Shown: positions 36,079 to 44,665 of the stretch, piece after piece
How positions within the stretch are numbered: the first letter of the stretch is position 1
How the letters are laid out: each line of letters starts with the position of its first letter
DNA from: Lachnospiraceae bacterium
GTDB lineage: Bacteria; Bacillota; Clostridia; Lachnospirales; Lachnospiraceae
Length of the DNA stretch: 45,845 nucleotides
Reading direction: 5' to 3'
Assembly: GCA_024682555.1 (NCBI GenBank)
Contig: JAIKZD010000038.1
Location: forward strand, 1 to 45,845
Notes under the pieces: model-generated
The model's database searches: none
The model's input: only the letters and a program-made list of their open reading frames with translations
What the model was told of the DNA's origin: nothing
Made by a program: the position numbers and the translations under genes

Positions 36079-36151
36079 TGCTGATGACCAGAATCGAACT
36101 GGTGACCCCCGCACTACCAATGCGGTGCACTACCGACTGTGCTACATCAGC
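36079..36151 (-). tRNA. tRNA-Thr, anticodon GGT
   Basis: The minus strand folds as a 73-nt cloverleaf: acceptor GCTGATG/CATCAGC with discriminator A, D-arm GCAC..GTGC, anticodon stem CCGCA/TGCGG with loop TTGGTAG (anticodon GGT, 36116-36118), T-arm ACCAG-TTCGATT-CTGGT. CCA is not encoded. It has its own promoter and terminator. Confidence 0.95.
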
Positions 36152-36161
36152 ACGCCCAAAT

Positions 36162-36190
36162 AATGTATCACAAAAGGTTTGCTTTTTCAA
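36162..36190 (-). promoter_or_regulatory. Promoter of tRNA-Thr
   Basis: Minus-strand TTGAAA (36185-36190) and TACATT (36162-36167), 17-bp spacing, 10 nt before the mature tRNA 5' end. Confidence 0.65.
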
Positions 36191-36219
36191 TCATAATTTT
36201 TCAATTCAGCATCTCTGAC

Positions 36220-39084
36220 TTAGAAATCTATTTCACCGATTTTATCCGAAAGTGCCTTATAATCCTCAAAGAAGCCGGAATGAAGCTTTTCCACCGTATC
36301 CTTATCTTCCGTTCTCGAAGCCATCTCAAGATCTTTGGCCTTTTCCGACAGGCCAAAAGCACCTATCATCCAGGCAGAGTTCTTGATGGCGTGCACATGA
36401 ATGGAATATGTGTTCAGATCCTTATTCTCATATGCGGAACTCAGATCTTTAAGTCTCTCTTTCGAATCGGTTACAAAGGATTTAAGCAGCTCTTCATACA
36501 GCGCGATATCGCCCTCACAGTATTCGATCCCTTTTTCAACCGAAACCGCAAGCTCCCTAAGGGGCCGGTAGGGTTCATAAACACCCTTATCAGCCTGTGA
36601 ACTGCCGGTGCCTCCAAATGGCTCAAATTCCATGATATCGTCTGCAGACACCTGCTCAGAAGTCTGCTTTGCCGTACTCCTGATCTTCCCTTCCGGAAGA
36701 TACTTCTTAACGGTCTGCTCGAGAATGACTGAGTTTAATGGTTTAGTCAGATAATCCGCAAAACCGGCATCCATGTACATCTGTCTGCTGCCCTCGATGG
36801 CATTCGCCGTAAGCACGATGGCCGGGGTCTTTGCATTAAGGGAATCCTTTTCACTCCTTATAAGCCTCAGGGTCTCAAGGCCGTCAGGATAAGGCATCAT
36901 ATGGTCAAGCAGGATAAGATCGTATTCCTTTTTTTTGCAAAAATTAACGGCCTCACTGCCGCTTTTGCACATATCCGGAACAATACCGGTGCGCCTTAAG
37001 AACAGCTTAACTATTGTGAGGTTTGACTCATTATCATCAACGGCCAGAACTTTTGCATCCGGGGCCGTATAATCGATGCTCTCGGGCATCTTCTCTTCAC
37101 CGGTCCTTCGCACACTCCCGATCTCTTCGGTGAAAAGCCCGGATGCCGGTGTCCTGTCGGTAACACGCACAGGGATCATCACCTTAAAAACGGATCCCTT
37201 TCCGTATTCACTTTCAACACCTACACTTCCCGACATGGAGGATATGATACTGTTAACTATGGCAAGTCCCAGCCCGGTTCCCTCGATATTTCTGTTTTTC
37301 CCGATATCGGCACGTGAGAAGGCGACAAAAAGATCGGCCTGATCCTCTTTTTTTATGCCGCGCCCGGTATCGGAAACATCAAGATGCAGTTCAAACACCG
37401 GTTCTGAGGTGAGGCTCTCATCCTCAGCGCTCCCATTCATGTATTTTCCGTAAATGTTCAGCTTGATCACGCCCCGGTCGGTATACTTCACCGCATTTGT
37501 CAGCAGATTGATCAGTACCTGCTTGATCCTGAATTCGTCCGAAAGCTGGCCGTCCGGAACGTTATCCTCTATAAAGGTCTGAAACTTAAGTCCCTTCTCA
37601 CCCGCTCTTTCCGTAATGATGCCTTCCACATTTCTCACGAGCTCACAAAGGGAATATTTGGAGTTTGTGATCTCAAGCTTTCCGGCCTCTATCCTGGAAA
37701 AATCAAGTACATCATTTACAAGGGACAAAAGCATCCTTCCCGAATTTCTTATGGTTTCGGAATATTCTTCGATAACCGGGTCCCTGTTTTCCCTCAGCAC
37801 CATTTCGTTCATTCCGAGAATGGAATTGATGGGTGTCCTTATCTCATGGGACATGCTTGCCAGAAATTTCGTTTTGGCCTCGGAAAGGGCGATGGCTGTC
37901 TGTTTTTCCTCACTTACCCTCCTTAAGAAATCGGTCTGCTGGATAACGACAAAGGTTAACAGCCATGCAAGACCGATAAGCATGGGGATGGAATCATTGG
38001 TTATATTGGTGAACAATAATACAAAGATCTCCAGTATTGCGCTGACGATGATGCCCGCAAACCCGATGGCCGTATAAAGGTATCTTTTGGCATTTCCCCG
38101 TATCACATCAACGGCAAGGATTATGAATACAACAAGAACAACTATCGAAAGTACCACATCTATGGGGATCAGAGCTCTCGAAAGCGGAAGGATCCCGGCA
38201 AAATGAAGTGATATCCAGAAGATCATGTTCAGGATGCAGACGAGCATCAGCAATGACAGGGGTTTCCTGTAACGCCCTTCCTGTACCGAATCCAGATAAC
38301 GTACAAGTTCAATTGGCATCAGCAGGCAAAAGAAATAGTTTAAAACCCCGTAAATATGGTAATGTCCGAATACAAAGGGGTAGAGATAGGAATTGGTTAC
38401 AAGCCATGCACATACTATGAAGATACCGAGGGCACCATAGAGCATATCTATCTGTCTTCTGTACCATATTCTCATGAAAATGCTGATAATGAGGATAGCC
38501 AGTGAAAAGAAAAGGATCACAATGGAAATTCCAAGGGCTAAACCGTAATCCTCTATGAGTTTTCCGTAAACTCCGGCCATATCGGTGACAAAGGTCTCGG
38601 TAACGAGGGGAGGTCTTGCGGAAAATCCTCTTTTTTCAAGCCTCAGGTTGCATCCGGAATCGGAGGGCGAAAGAGGCACCGTCATGTAAAATGCCATTAC
38701 CGGCCCTCCGGGGATAGGCATGTCCCTCTTTCCCACAAAATCCTTTCTCAGTTCGTCATTGATATAAACATAGGTATCGTTAGATGTGATAAAACAGAGG
38801 ACGCTGCCTTCCTTTTTATTATCCGGCAATACGGACATTATGGTAAAAGGCTTTTCATATCTGTGATCCGCCCTGTAATACCTGCCTGTGGTAAACTCGT
38901 TGCCATCGCCGTCCCTTACGGTCCATTCTTCTATATAGGTATACTCATGATCGCCTATATAGACCTTCTCATCATTTATACAGTAAAAAACAAAGAGACA
39001 GGCACAGACTATCAGGGCTGCCATTACAAAACATGTAGCGGAAGACGCAATTTTATCGAAAAACGTTTTTTTCTCTTTTTTCAT
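36220..39084 (-). CDS. Hybrid histidine kinase with 7TM sensor, receiver and Hpt domains
   Basis: From ATG 39084 the protein has 954 residues. An N-terminal helix and an extracytoplasmic beta domain (about 45-180, DISM-like) precede seven membrane helices (about 185-390). Next come HisKA (phosphorylated His413 in SMSHEIRTPINSILGMNEM), HATPase (N-box INLLTNAVKYTDRG, DTGRGI, GTGLGLAIV), a receiver (Asp727 in LILLDHMMPYPDG) and a C-terminal Hpt domain (His898 in HVHAIKNSAWMIGA). All four phosphorelay sites are present, so an internal His-Asp-His relay is possible, ending in transfer to a separate receiver. The response regulator encoded upstream is the obvious partner. ATG 39105 is an alternative start seven codons earlier; GGGG before 39084 favours the shorter form. 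The signal is unknown. Confidence 0.93.
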   Translation of the reverse strand: MKKEKKTFFDKIASSATCFVMAALIVCACLFVFYCINDEKVYIGDHEYTYIEEWTVRDGDGNEFTTGRYYRADHRYEKPFTIMSVLPDNKKEGSVLCFITSNDTYVYINDELRKDFVGKRDMPIPGGPVMAFYMTVPLSPSDSGCNLRLEKRGFSARPPLVTETFVTDMAGVYGKLIEDYGLALGISIVILFFSLAILIISIFMRIWYRRQIDMLYGALGIFIVCAWLVTNSYLYPFVFGHYHIYGVLNYFFCLLMPIELVRYLDSVQEGRYRKPLSLLMLVCILNMIFWISLHFAGILPLSRALIPIDVVLSIVVLVVFIILAVDVIRGNAKRYLYTAIGFAGIIVSAILEIFVLLFTNITNDSIPMLIGLAWLLTFVVIQQTDFLRRVSEEKQTAIALSEAKTKFLASMSHEIRTPINSILGMNEMVLRENRDPVIEEYSETIRNSGRMLLSLVNDVLDFSRIEAGKLEITNSKYSLCELVRNVEGIITERAGEKGLKFQTFIEDNVPDGQLSDEFRIKQVLINLLTNAVKYTDRGVIKLNIYGKYMNGSAEDESLTSEPVFELHLDVSDTGRGIKKEDQADLFVAFSRADIGKNRNIEGTGLGLAIVNSIISSMSGSVGVESEYGKGSVFKVMIPVRVTDRTPASGLFTEEIGSVRRTGEEKMPESIDYTAPDAKVLAVDDNESNLTIVKLFLRRTGIVPDMCKSGSEAVNFCKKKEYDLILLDHMMPYPDGLETLRLIRSEKDSLNAKTPAIVLTANAIEGSRQMYMDAGFADYLTKPLNSVILEQTVKKYLPEGKIRSTAKQTSEQVSADDIMEFEPFGGTGSSQADKGVYEPYRPLRELAVSVEKGIEYCEGDIALYEELLKSFVTDSKERLKDLSSAYENKDLNTYSIHVHAIKNSAWMIGAFGLSEKAKDLEMASRTEDKDTVEKLHSGFFEDYKALSDKIGEIDF

Positions 39085-39202
39085 CGGAAAACCCCATAAC
39101 GACATTGCCTGAGATCATATGCAGATCACTTTTCTCCGGAGCATACCCTGAGACAAACATAACACGGATCCGATACACATCTCCTGTATTGATCTCCATC
39201 CG

Positions 39203-40096
39203 TCACATATTGTCTCCGCTTCCGGCATATATCAGTTCGTATTCACAGACAATATCCGCAACATCGCTGAACCCGGCATTTCGCCAGGCTTCCTTGATCC
39301 TCTCCGTAACCTTGTCAAGATTTTCGGATTCGATCTCGGGCAGAAAGAGGAAGTAGCGTTCATTATCAAGTTTTAACATGATATCGCTGTTTCTTAAGGA
39401 TTTCTGGATCGTGTCCCTCAATATGTCCGATATCTTTTCCTTTTCCTGTCTTGTCAGGGAATCCCTGTTTTCCGAAATATAATTTATGGTAAAAATAGCC
39501 CTGTATGCGGTTACATTATATCTTTCCAGATATCTCATCATATATCTGTAGACGTGTCTGAATGCTTCCTTCCCCATCCACAGGGCGTTTCTCTTGTTAT
39601 CTCTTTCATCTATGATCTCCGAAAGAGCTTTTAATCCGTTCAGATCCCCATCAAACAGTCCGGCTCCTTCGATTCCTTCAGCACCGGTATCAGCATGCTC
39701 ACGCGGTCCGGATTTGTTTTCCCGGATAAAACCAGCCACGGTTTCATAAAAGTTTGCGGGTTCAAAGGGTTTACGCACGAAGCCCAGAGCTCCTTCGGAC
39801 AACGCTATTCCTTCATTGATCCCGTCATCACAGGCGCTTATAAATACTACCGGAACAGGGCCAAGCTGAAGTTCATCCTCTAAATCCCTGAGCCTCTCCA
39901 GAGTCTCAAAACCGTCCATATCCGGCATTCTGACGTCAAGCAGCACGAGATCAGGAATTCCCTTCTCCCTGATATAATCGAGAAGCAGCTGCCCCGACTT
40001 TAAGGCGGTGACCCTCATTCCTTTTCCGCTCAACAGCTCTCCTGCCATCTTAAGATTCATTACATCATCATCAACAATGATAACCCAGTCAGCCAT
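39203..40096 (-). CDS. Response regulator with a degenerate GGDEF-like output domain
   Basis: The 297-residue protein has an N-terminal receiver (acidic pocket VDDD, phosphorylated Asp54 in LVLLDVRMPDMDG, Lys in FVRKPFEP). After an acidic linker, residues about 165-290 resemble the diguanylate-cyclase fold in order and length (YMMRYLERYNVTAYRAIFTIN..., LRNSDIMLKLDNERYFLFLP) but the GGDEF loop is replaced by DNERY. It is therefore probably not a cyclase and may bind a ligand or partner. It starts only 4 nt after the sigma-factor gene, with GAGGG upstream, and precedes the hybrid kinase by 118 nt. Confidence 0.85.
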   Translation of the reverse strand: MADWVIIVDDDVMNLKMAGELLSGKGMRVTALKSGQLLLDYIREKGIPDLVLLDVRMPDMDGFETLERLRDLEDELQLGPVPVVFISACDDGINEGIALSEGALGFVRKPFEPANFYETVAGFIRENKSGPREHADTGAEGIEGAGLFDGDLNGLKALSEIIDERDNKRNALWMGKEAFRHVYRYMMRYLERYNVTAYRAIFTINYISENRDSLTRQEKEKISDILRDTIQKSLRNSDIMLKLDNERYFLFLPEIESENLDKVTERIKEAWRNAGFSDVADIVCEYELIYAGSGDNM

Positions 40097-40100
40097 TTTT

Positions 40101-40757
40101 TTATCCCTCGACAGAATATTCCTGCAGAATGGTCTTTATTTTTTTTCGCATTCTGCGGGTTGCATTATCAACAGATTTTTTATCTCTGTTTAAAACCACG
40201 GAAATCTCCGTGTATTTCATTCCCTTCAGGTACAGCTCATATATTTCTCTTTCAAGCGGAGACAGCGCCTTGTCTATCTTTCCCGACAGCTCTCTGGCAT
40301 TGTCCTCACCAAGGACCGTGTCTTCGGCACTTAAGGAAAGCCCCAGAATATCAGGCTCGGGATTTTCGCCCGACCTGTTTGCATTCTCACTGCTGTCGAG
40401 CGATATCGCAGAATTGAGCACGCTGTTTTTCCCTGCCCTGTCTTTTCTTATCGCATCAACGATGTGGTTCTTTATGCAGGTGGAAGCATGGGTCACAAAC
40501 CTGGTCCCTTTTCCCGGATCATAGGAATTTATCGCAAAAACAAGACCTATCATCCCTTCCTGCAGTATATCATCGGAATCTCCGCCAAGCACAAAATAAT
40601 TATTTGTGTTTATTATCTTTCTGACGGTGCTCTTATGTCTTTCAAGAAGGATTCCCAGAGCTTCCTTATCCCCCGAAAGGATCAGCTCCATAAGCTCTTC
40701 ATCCCCTATTTCCTGTTTTTCCCCGTTAATCTTTTTATTTATATTATGATCTGACAT
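40101..40757 (-). CDS. sigH: SigH-like RNA polymerase sigma factor
   Basis: This 218-residue sigma-70 family member has region 2 (ELMELILSGDKEALGILLERHK, then DDILQEGMIGLVFAINSYDPGKGTRFVTHASTCIKNHIVDAIRKDRAGKN) and region 4 (LSPLEREIYELYLKGMKYTEISVVLNRDKKSVDNATRRMRKKI). The sequence type and its place after cysS-mrnC-rlmB match SigH (Spo0H) of clostridia and bacilli. Region 2.4 differs from typical SigH, so promoter preference may have drifted. It overlaps the rlmB stop by 14 nt, suggesting coupling. Sporulation cannot be inferred from this window. Confidence 0.85.
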   Translation of the reverse strand: MSDHNINKKINGEKQEIGDEELMELILSGDKEALGILLERHKSTVRKIINTNNYFVLGGDSDDILQEGMIGLVFAINSYDPGKGTRFVTHASTCIKNHIVDAIRKDRAGKNSVLNSAISLDSSENANRSGENPEPDILGLSLSAEDTVLGEDNARELSGKIDKALSPLEREIYELYLKGMKYTEISVVLNRDKKSVDNATRRMRKKIKTILQEYSVEG

Positions 40758-41484
40758 TCATTCTCTGCCTTACAATTTCATAAGCCATGACCGATGCGGC
40801 TACGGATGCGTTCAACGATCCTATCTTTCCTTTCATGGGAACGGAACAGATATAATCACATTTTTCCTTTACCACTCTTCCCACGCCTTCACCTTCCGAT
40901 CCGATGACCAGTCCTATGGGTCCGGTAAGGTTTACACTATACATTATATCACCGTCCATGTCGGCACAGGCAAACCATAATCCTCTTTTTTTCAGATCCT
41001 CTATTGTCCTTGACAGATTGACCGCTTTTACAACAGGGATATAATTAAGGGCTCCTGCCGAAGCTCTCGCCACGGAAGCCGTAAGTCCCACCGCACGGTT
41101 CTTTGGGATTATCACACCGTGTGCGCCGCACACCTCCGCAGTTCTTATTATGGCTCCCAGGTTATGGGGATCCGTTATATTATCAAGGATAAATATGAAT
41201 GGATCCTCGCCCGATTCTTCGGCCTTTTTAAAGATATCCTCGATCTCTGAATATTCATAAGCGGCAGCTATTGCTATCACGCCCTGATGATGTCCGGTCT
41301 CGCTCATACCGTCAAGCCGCTCCCTGTCGACGTACCTGATCAGGCAGTCGGCTTTTTTTGCTTCTCTCTTTATGGTGAGTATCGGACCATCCTGGCACCC
41401 GTCAAGTATAAAGAGTTTATCGATGGGTCTGCCGGCCCTGAAGGCCTCGATCACCGTATTTCTTCCTTCGATAGTATATTCCAT
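40744..41484 (-). CDS. rlmB: 23S rRNA (guanosine-2'-O)-methyltransferase RlmB (TrmH family)
   Basis: The 246-residue SpoU/TrmH-type protein has a short N-terminal substrate-binding domain (YTIEGRNTVIEAFRAGRPIDKLFI) and the SPOUT knot motifs ILDNITDPHNLGAIIRTAE, LVIGSEGEGVGR and GSLNASVAASVMAYE. RlmB methylates G2251 of 23S rRNA in E. coli. A good Shine-Dalgarno (GGAGAG) precedes ATG 41484. It lies 49 nt downstream of mrnC and overlaps the sigma-factor gene. Confidence 0.95.
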   Translation of the reverse strand: MEYTIEGRNTVIEAFRAGRPIDKLFILDGCQDGPILTIKREAKKADCLIRYVDRERLDGMSETGHHQGVIAIAAAYEYSEIEDIFKKAEESGEDPFIFILDNITDPHNLGAIIRTAEVCGAHGVIIPKNRAVGLTASVARASAGALNYIPVVKAVNLSRTIEDLKKRGLWFACADMDGDIMYSVNLTGPIGLVIGSEGEGVGRVVKEKCDYICSVPMKGKIGSLNASVAASVMAYEIVRQRMNVRS

Positions 41485-41533
41485 CAGTCTCTCCGTTATT
41501 ATATTTCCCCGTTATTATTCAGGCCTTAAGGGA

Positions 41534-41980
41534 TTATTCTTCCCTTTGCTCCACAAGTGCGTCCATCCCTTTTTTTATAAGACCGACCAGCCTCTCTGTT
41601 CTTCCCAGAAGATACAGATATCCGATAAGGGCCTCAAGCCCCGTGGCCTTGCAGTATACGGCATAGGAAAAATTTTTTGCCTTGGTATAGGGCTTTGCAT
41701 TCCTTCCCCTTCGATATATATCCTGTTCTTCCTCCGAAAGGCTGTCGTATATCAGATCCAGCATATCAGCCTGTGAACCTGCCTTGACTATATCACTGGC
41801 TCTTTTATGAAGCTTGTTTACAGGAGCGTTTCCTCTCTCCACAACAACGGTCTTTACAACGATGTCAAACACGCTGTCCCCGATAAAAGCCAGGGAAAGG
41901 GGGGAATACCGGTTCGGATCCACATCCTTCAAGTCAAACTGTGCCTTTATATTTTCAAGAATACTTACGTCCTGTGCCAC
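41534..41980 (-). CDS. mrnC: Mini-ribonuclease III
   Basis: The 148-residue protein is an RNase III catalytic domain without the double-stranded RNA-binding domain: PLSLAFIGDSVFDIVVKT (active-site Asp), VNKLHKRASDIVKAGSQADML, and KNFSYAVYCKATGLEALIGYLYLLGR. In Bacillus subtilis this enzyme matures 23S rRNA. It overlaps the cysS stop codon by 16 nt, the conserved Firmicute order. Confidence 0.95.
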   Translation of the reverse strand: MAQDVSILENIKAQFDLKDVDPNRYSPLSLAFIGDSVFDIVVKTVVVERGNAPVNKLHKRASDIVKAGSQADMLDLIYDSLSEEEQDIYRRGRNAKPYTKAKNFSYAVYCKATGLEALIGYLYLLGRTERLVGLIKKGMDALVEQREE

Positions 41981-43374
41981 TTTACTCCCTCACGTGTATC
42001 CTCAAGCACTATGCCCTTCTCTAAAAGCTCATTCCTTATCTCATCGGCTCTTGCAAAATTCTTTGCTTTTCTTGCCTGTGTTCTCTCTTCGATAAGCGCT
42101 TCGATGTCTGCATCCAGAAGTTCTTCAGCCTTGTCCACTTTCAGGCCCAGAATGTCGCAGAGTTTTATAAGTCTTTCGGAAAGTCCGGTTAAATAACTCC
42201 TGCTATTGTCCGATGAGGTGTTCGTGTTTATAAACTTTACCAGATTGAAAACCGCGGTGATGGCATCTGCCGTGTTAAAATCGTCATCCATGGCGGTTTC
42301 AAACTCACATTCAAAGTCTGTGCTCTTATTTGATAGCGCCTGTTCTTCTTCGCTTATAGTTTTTTCAGGTGCGTTATTTATCAGATGCTTCAGGTTGGCC
42401 TGGGCATTCTCTATCCTCTCAAGGGAATTCTTTGCGGCCTGCATGAGCTCCGCGCTGAAGTTTAAGGGCATCCTGTAATGAGCCGACAGCATGAAGAACC
42501 TTAATACCTGCAGATCATATTTTTCGGATATATCTCTTACCGTAAAGAAATTGCCGAGGGACTTGCTCATCTTTTTATTGTCAATATTAAGAAAAGCATT
42601 GTGAAGCCAGTATCTCGCAAATTCTTTGCCGTTGCAGGCTTCGCTCTGTGCTATCTCGTTTTCATGATGAGGAAATACCAGATCTTCTCCGCCGGCATGA
42701 ATATCGATCATCTCACCCAGATATTTCTTGCTCATAACGGAGCATTCTATATGCCAGCCCGGTCTTCCCTCGCACCAGGGAGACTCCCAATAAGGTTCTC
42801 CTTCTTTTTTGGGTTTCCACAGCACGAAATCAAGGGGATCTTCTTTCTGATCTTCACCCGTAACCAGCAGGGAACGGTTTCCTGCCCTGAGATCGTCAAG
42901 GTTTTTATGTGAAAGCTTTCCGTAATCCTTAAACTTTCTGGTACGGTAATAAACCGTTCCGTCTTCCGCAACATAGGCATAATCCAGGTCGATAAGGGTC
43001 TTTATCATATCGATCATCCCGTCTATCTCTTCGGTAGCCTTGGGATGTGTGGTTGCGGGCCTTACATTCATGGCTGCCATGTCCTTTTTGCACTCTTCTA
43101 TATAGCGCTCCGAAATGACGGAGGCATCAACCCCCTCTTCCTTTGCCGCCTTGATTATCTTGTCATCCACATCGGTGAAATTGGATACATAATTGACCTC
43201 GTATCCCTTGTACTCCATGTATCTTCTGGCCGTATCAAAGATGATCATGGGTCTTGCATTGCCTATATGGATAAGATTATAGACCGTAGGGCCGCAGACA
43301 TACATCCTGACCTTACCTTCTTCTATCGGTACAAATTCTTCTTTTTTACCTGTAAGTGTGTTGAATACTTTCAT
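41965..43374 (-). CDS. cysS: Cysteinyl-tRNA synthetase
   Basis: A 469-residue class I synthetase beginning [20 protein letters not shown]. The zinc-binding Cys27 in [18 protein letters not shown], the HIGN signature (36-39), [21 protein letters not shown] and KMSKSLGNF are all present; the C-terminal anticodon-binding helices end REGVKWHRT. The frame stays open upstream to 43554 but that part only translates the 24-bp repeat array, so ATG 43374, with GGGAG at about 8 nt, is the start. Confidence 0.97.
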   Translation of the reverse strand: MKVFNTLTGKKEEFVPIEEGKVRMYVCGPTVYNLIHIGNARPMIIFDTARRYMEYKGYEVNYVSNFTDVDDKIIKAAKEEGVDASVISERYIEECKKDMAAMNVRPATTHPKATEEIDGMIDMIKTLIDLDYAYVAEDGTVYYRTRKFKDYGKLSHKNLDDLRAGNRSLLVTGEDQKEDPLDFVLWKPKKEGEPYWESPWCEGRPGWHIECSVMSKKYLGEMIDIHAGGEDLVFPHHENEIAQSEACNGKEFARYWLHNAFLNIDNKKMSKSLGNFFTVRDISEKYDLQVLRFFMLSAHYRMPLNFSAELMQAAKNSLERIENAQANLKHLINNAPEKTISEEEQALSNKSTDFECEFETAMDDDFNTADAITAVFNLVKFINTNTSSDNSRSYLTGLSERLIKLCDILGLKVDKAEELLDADIEALIEERTQARKAKNFARADEIRNELLEKGIVLEDTREGVKWHRT

Positions 43375-43440
43375 AATATATCTCCCTGTAAATCCGTTTT
43401 TCGATATTATGTCAACCGGAAGGTTGATCCTGCACTTTGC

Positions 43441-43536
43441 TGCGAACCTGATCCAGTGCCTTACTGCGAACCTGATCCGGTGCTTTACTGCGAACCTGAT
43501 CCGGTGCCTTACTGCGAACCTGATCCGGTGCCTTAC
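43441..43536. repeat. Four tandem 24-bp repeats between ispF and cysS
   Basis: Four units starting TGCGAACCTGATCC at 43441, 43465, 43489 and 43513; the first differs at one base and the second at one. A degenerate extra partial unit precedes it. The right end contains the TAA stop of ispF, so every unit repeats CAG-TAA in the ispF frame. Confidence 0.92.
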
Positions 43537-44093
43537 TGCGTGGTCTTCGGACATCCGCTGCAGCCCGGACAGACAGGCCCTTCACTGCCGTAGATTATAT
43601 TTCTGCCCTCGATAAGATCCACGGGCTGTTCCAAAAGACACACAGCCTGTGCGGATATCCCCTCTCCGCTTCCGGTAAATCCAAGACCTTCCTCGGTGGT
43701 TGCCTTTATATTTACCTGCCCCTCACAGAGCCCCAGGGCTCTTTCCACATTTGCCTGCATTTCTTCTATATAGGGCCTCATTTTGGGATTCTGGGCGATT
43801 ATCACGGCATCTATGTTAACAACCATGTACTGCCTTTCCTCAAGCAGCTTTCCCACTTCCTCAAGCAGGATCATACTTGAGATCCCTTTATACTTTTCAT
43901 CACTGTCCGGAAAATGCTTTCCGATATCACCAAGTCCCGCTGCCCCGAGAAGTGCATCCGATATCGCATGCAGCAGGACATCCGCATCCGAATGCCCCAA
44001 AAGTCCCTTTTCATATGGGATCTTCACCCCGCCGATTATCAGATCTCTGCCTTCCGTAAGCCTGTGAACATCATATCCCGTTCCAATCCTCAT
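43533..44093 (-). CDS. ispF: 2-C-methyl-D-erythritol 2,4-cyclodiphosphate synthase
   Basis: This 186-residue enzyme of the MEP isoprenoid pathway has [11 protein letters not shown] (metal ligands Asp8 and His10), [43 protein letters not shown] and [11 protein letters not shown]. The usual length is about 157-160 residues; here about 25 extra residues follow the core, ending [16 protein letters not shown] with three cysteines. ATG 44093 has GGAG six nt upstream; the TTG 10 codons earlier is not supported. The stop lies inside the 24-bp repeat array. Confidence 0.95.
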   Translation of the reverse strand: MRIGTGYDVHRLTEGRDLIIGGVKIPYEKGLLGHSDADVLLHAISDALLGAAGLGDIGKHFPDSDEKYKGISSMILLEEVGKLLEERQYMVVNIDAVIIAQNPKMRPYIEEMQANVERALGLCEGQVNIKATTEEGLGFTGSGEGISAQAVCLLEQPVDLIEGRNIIYGSEGPVCPGCSGCPKTTQ

Positions 44094-44205
44094 GATGATC
44101 TCCGTTCCGATTTTATATACCAAATCTACTATATCTTATAATACAAAACTCATAAATACAAGCATGGTCCCAGGATGCCGCCGGGCTCCGCATTTTTTGA
44201 TACCG

Positions 44206-44394
44206 CCGGGCGGAAAATCATACTAATCCCGGATTTTAACGAATTTAGTATGACTTTGACCTTGAAATCCGGCCGCAAAATCATACTAATCCCGGAGTTT
44301 TACAAGTTTAGTATGACTTTGGCTCTGTAATCCGGCCGCAAAATCATACTAATCCCGGAGTTTTACGAATTTAGTATGACTTTGACCTTGAATA
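44206..44394. repeat. Three tandem 63-bp repeats, each containing a palindrome
   Basis: Units start at 44206, 44269 and 44332 and total exactly 189 bp. Each has TCATACTAA and its complement TTAGTATGA, separated by 18 bp (44218-44253, 44281-44316, 44344-44379). The stem and its flanks are conserved in all three; most differences fall outside it. The region 44124-44205 just before it has no gene I can see. Confidence 0.93.
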
Positions 44395-44568
44395 GTTCAT
44401 CCGCCGGCATCGGAAATGCTAAAAATAGAAAATCCCGATGTCAGATCCGCTATAGCTATAAAATCGGCCGGAAAGCATGAGAAGAAGCACGACTGTCTCC
44501 ACAGGATCGCGGAAACTGGAGATTTTGCTTTTTTCATCGTTATCATAATCAGACAGATAAAACCGCGG

Positions 44569-44634
44569 ATTCCACAGCCATTGGTTAAGAATTCCACAGC
44601 CATTGGTTAGGAATTCCACAGCCATCGGTTAGGA
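44569..44634. repeat. Three tandem 22-bp repeats upstream of the metallopeptidase gene
   Basis: ATTCCACAGCCAT(T/C)GGTTA units start at 44569, 44591 and 44613, with a decayed fourth copy running into the Shine-Dalgarno of the next gene. The interval 44395-44568 has only short open frames I do not regard as genes. Confidence 0.9.
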
Positions 44635-44665
44635 ATTTCGCAATCATCCGTAAAGGAGGAAAAAC

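Noticed and set aside
43375..43554. 60-residue N-terminal extension of CysS
   Set aside because: It reads the repeat array as HRIRFAVR units, while the conserved synthetase start and ribosome site are at 43374.
43045..43593. Plus-strand frame encoding a Cys-Glu-Pro-Asp-Pro-Val repeat protein
   Set aside because: It is the complement of cysS plus the 24-bp repeat array; the periodicity comes from the DNA repeat.
44416..44625. Short frames on both strands over the 22-bp repeats
   Set aside because: Their sequences arise mainly from the repeats, they lack ribosome sites and resemble nothing I know.
44206..44634. CRISPR array
   Set aside because: Units are directly contiguous with no unique spacers and no cas genes are nearby.
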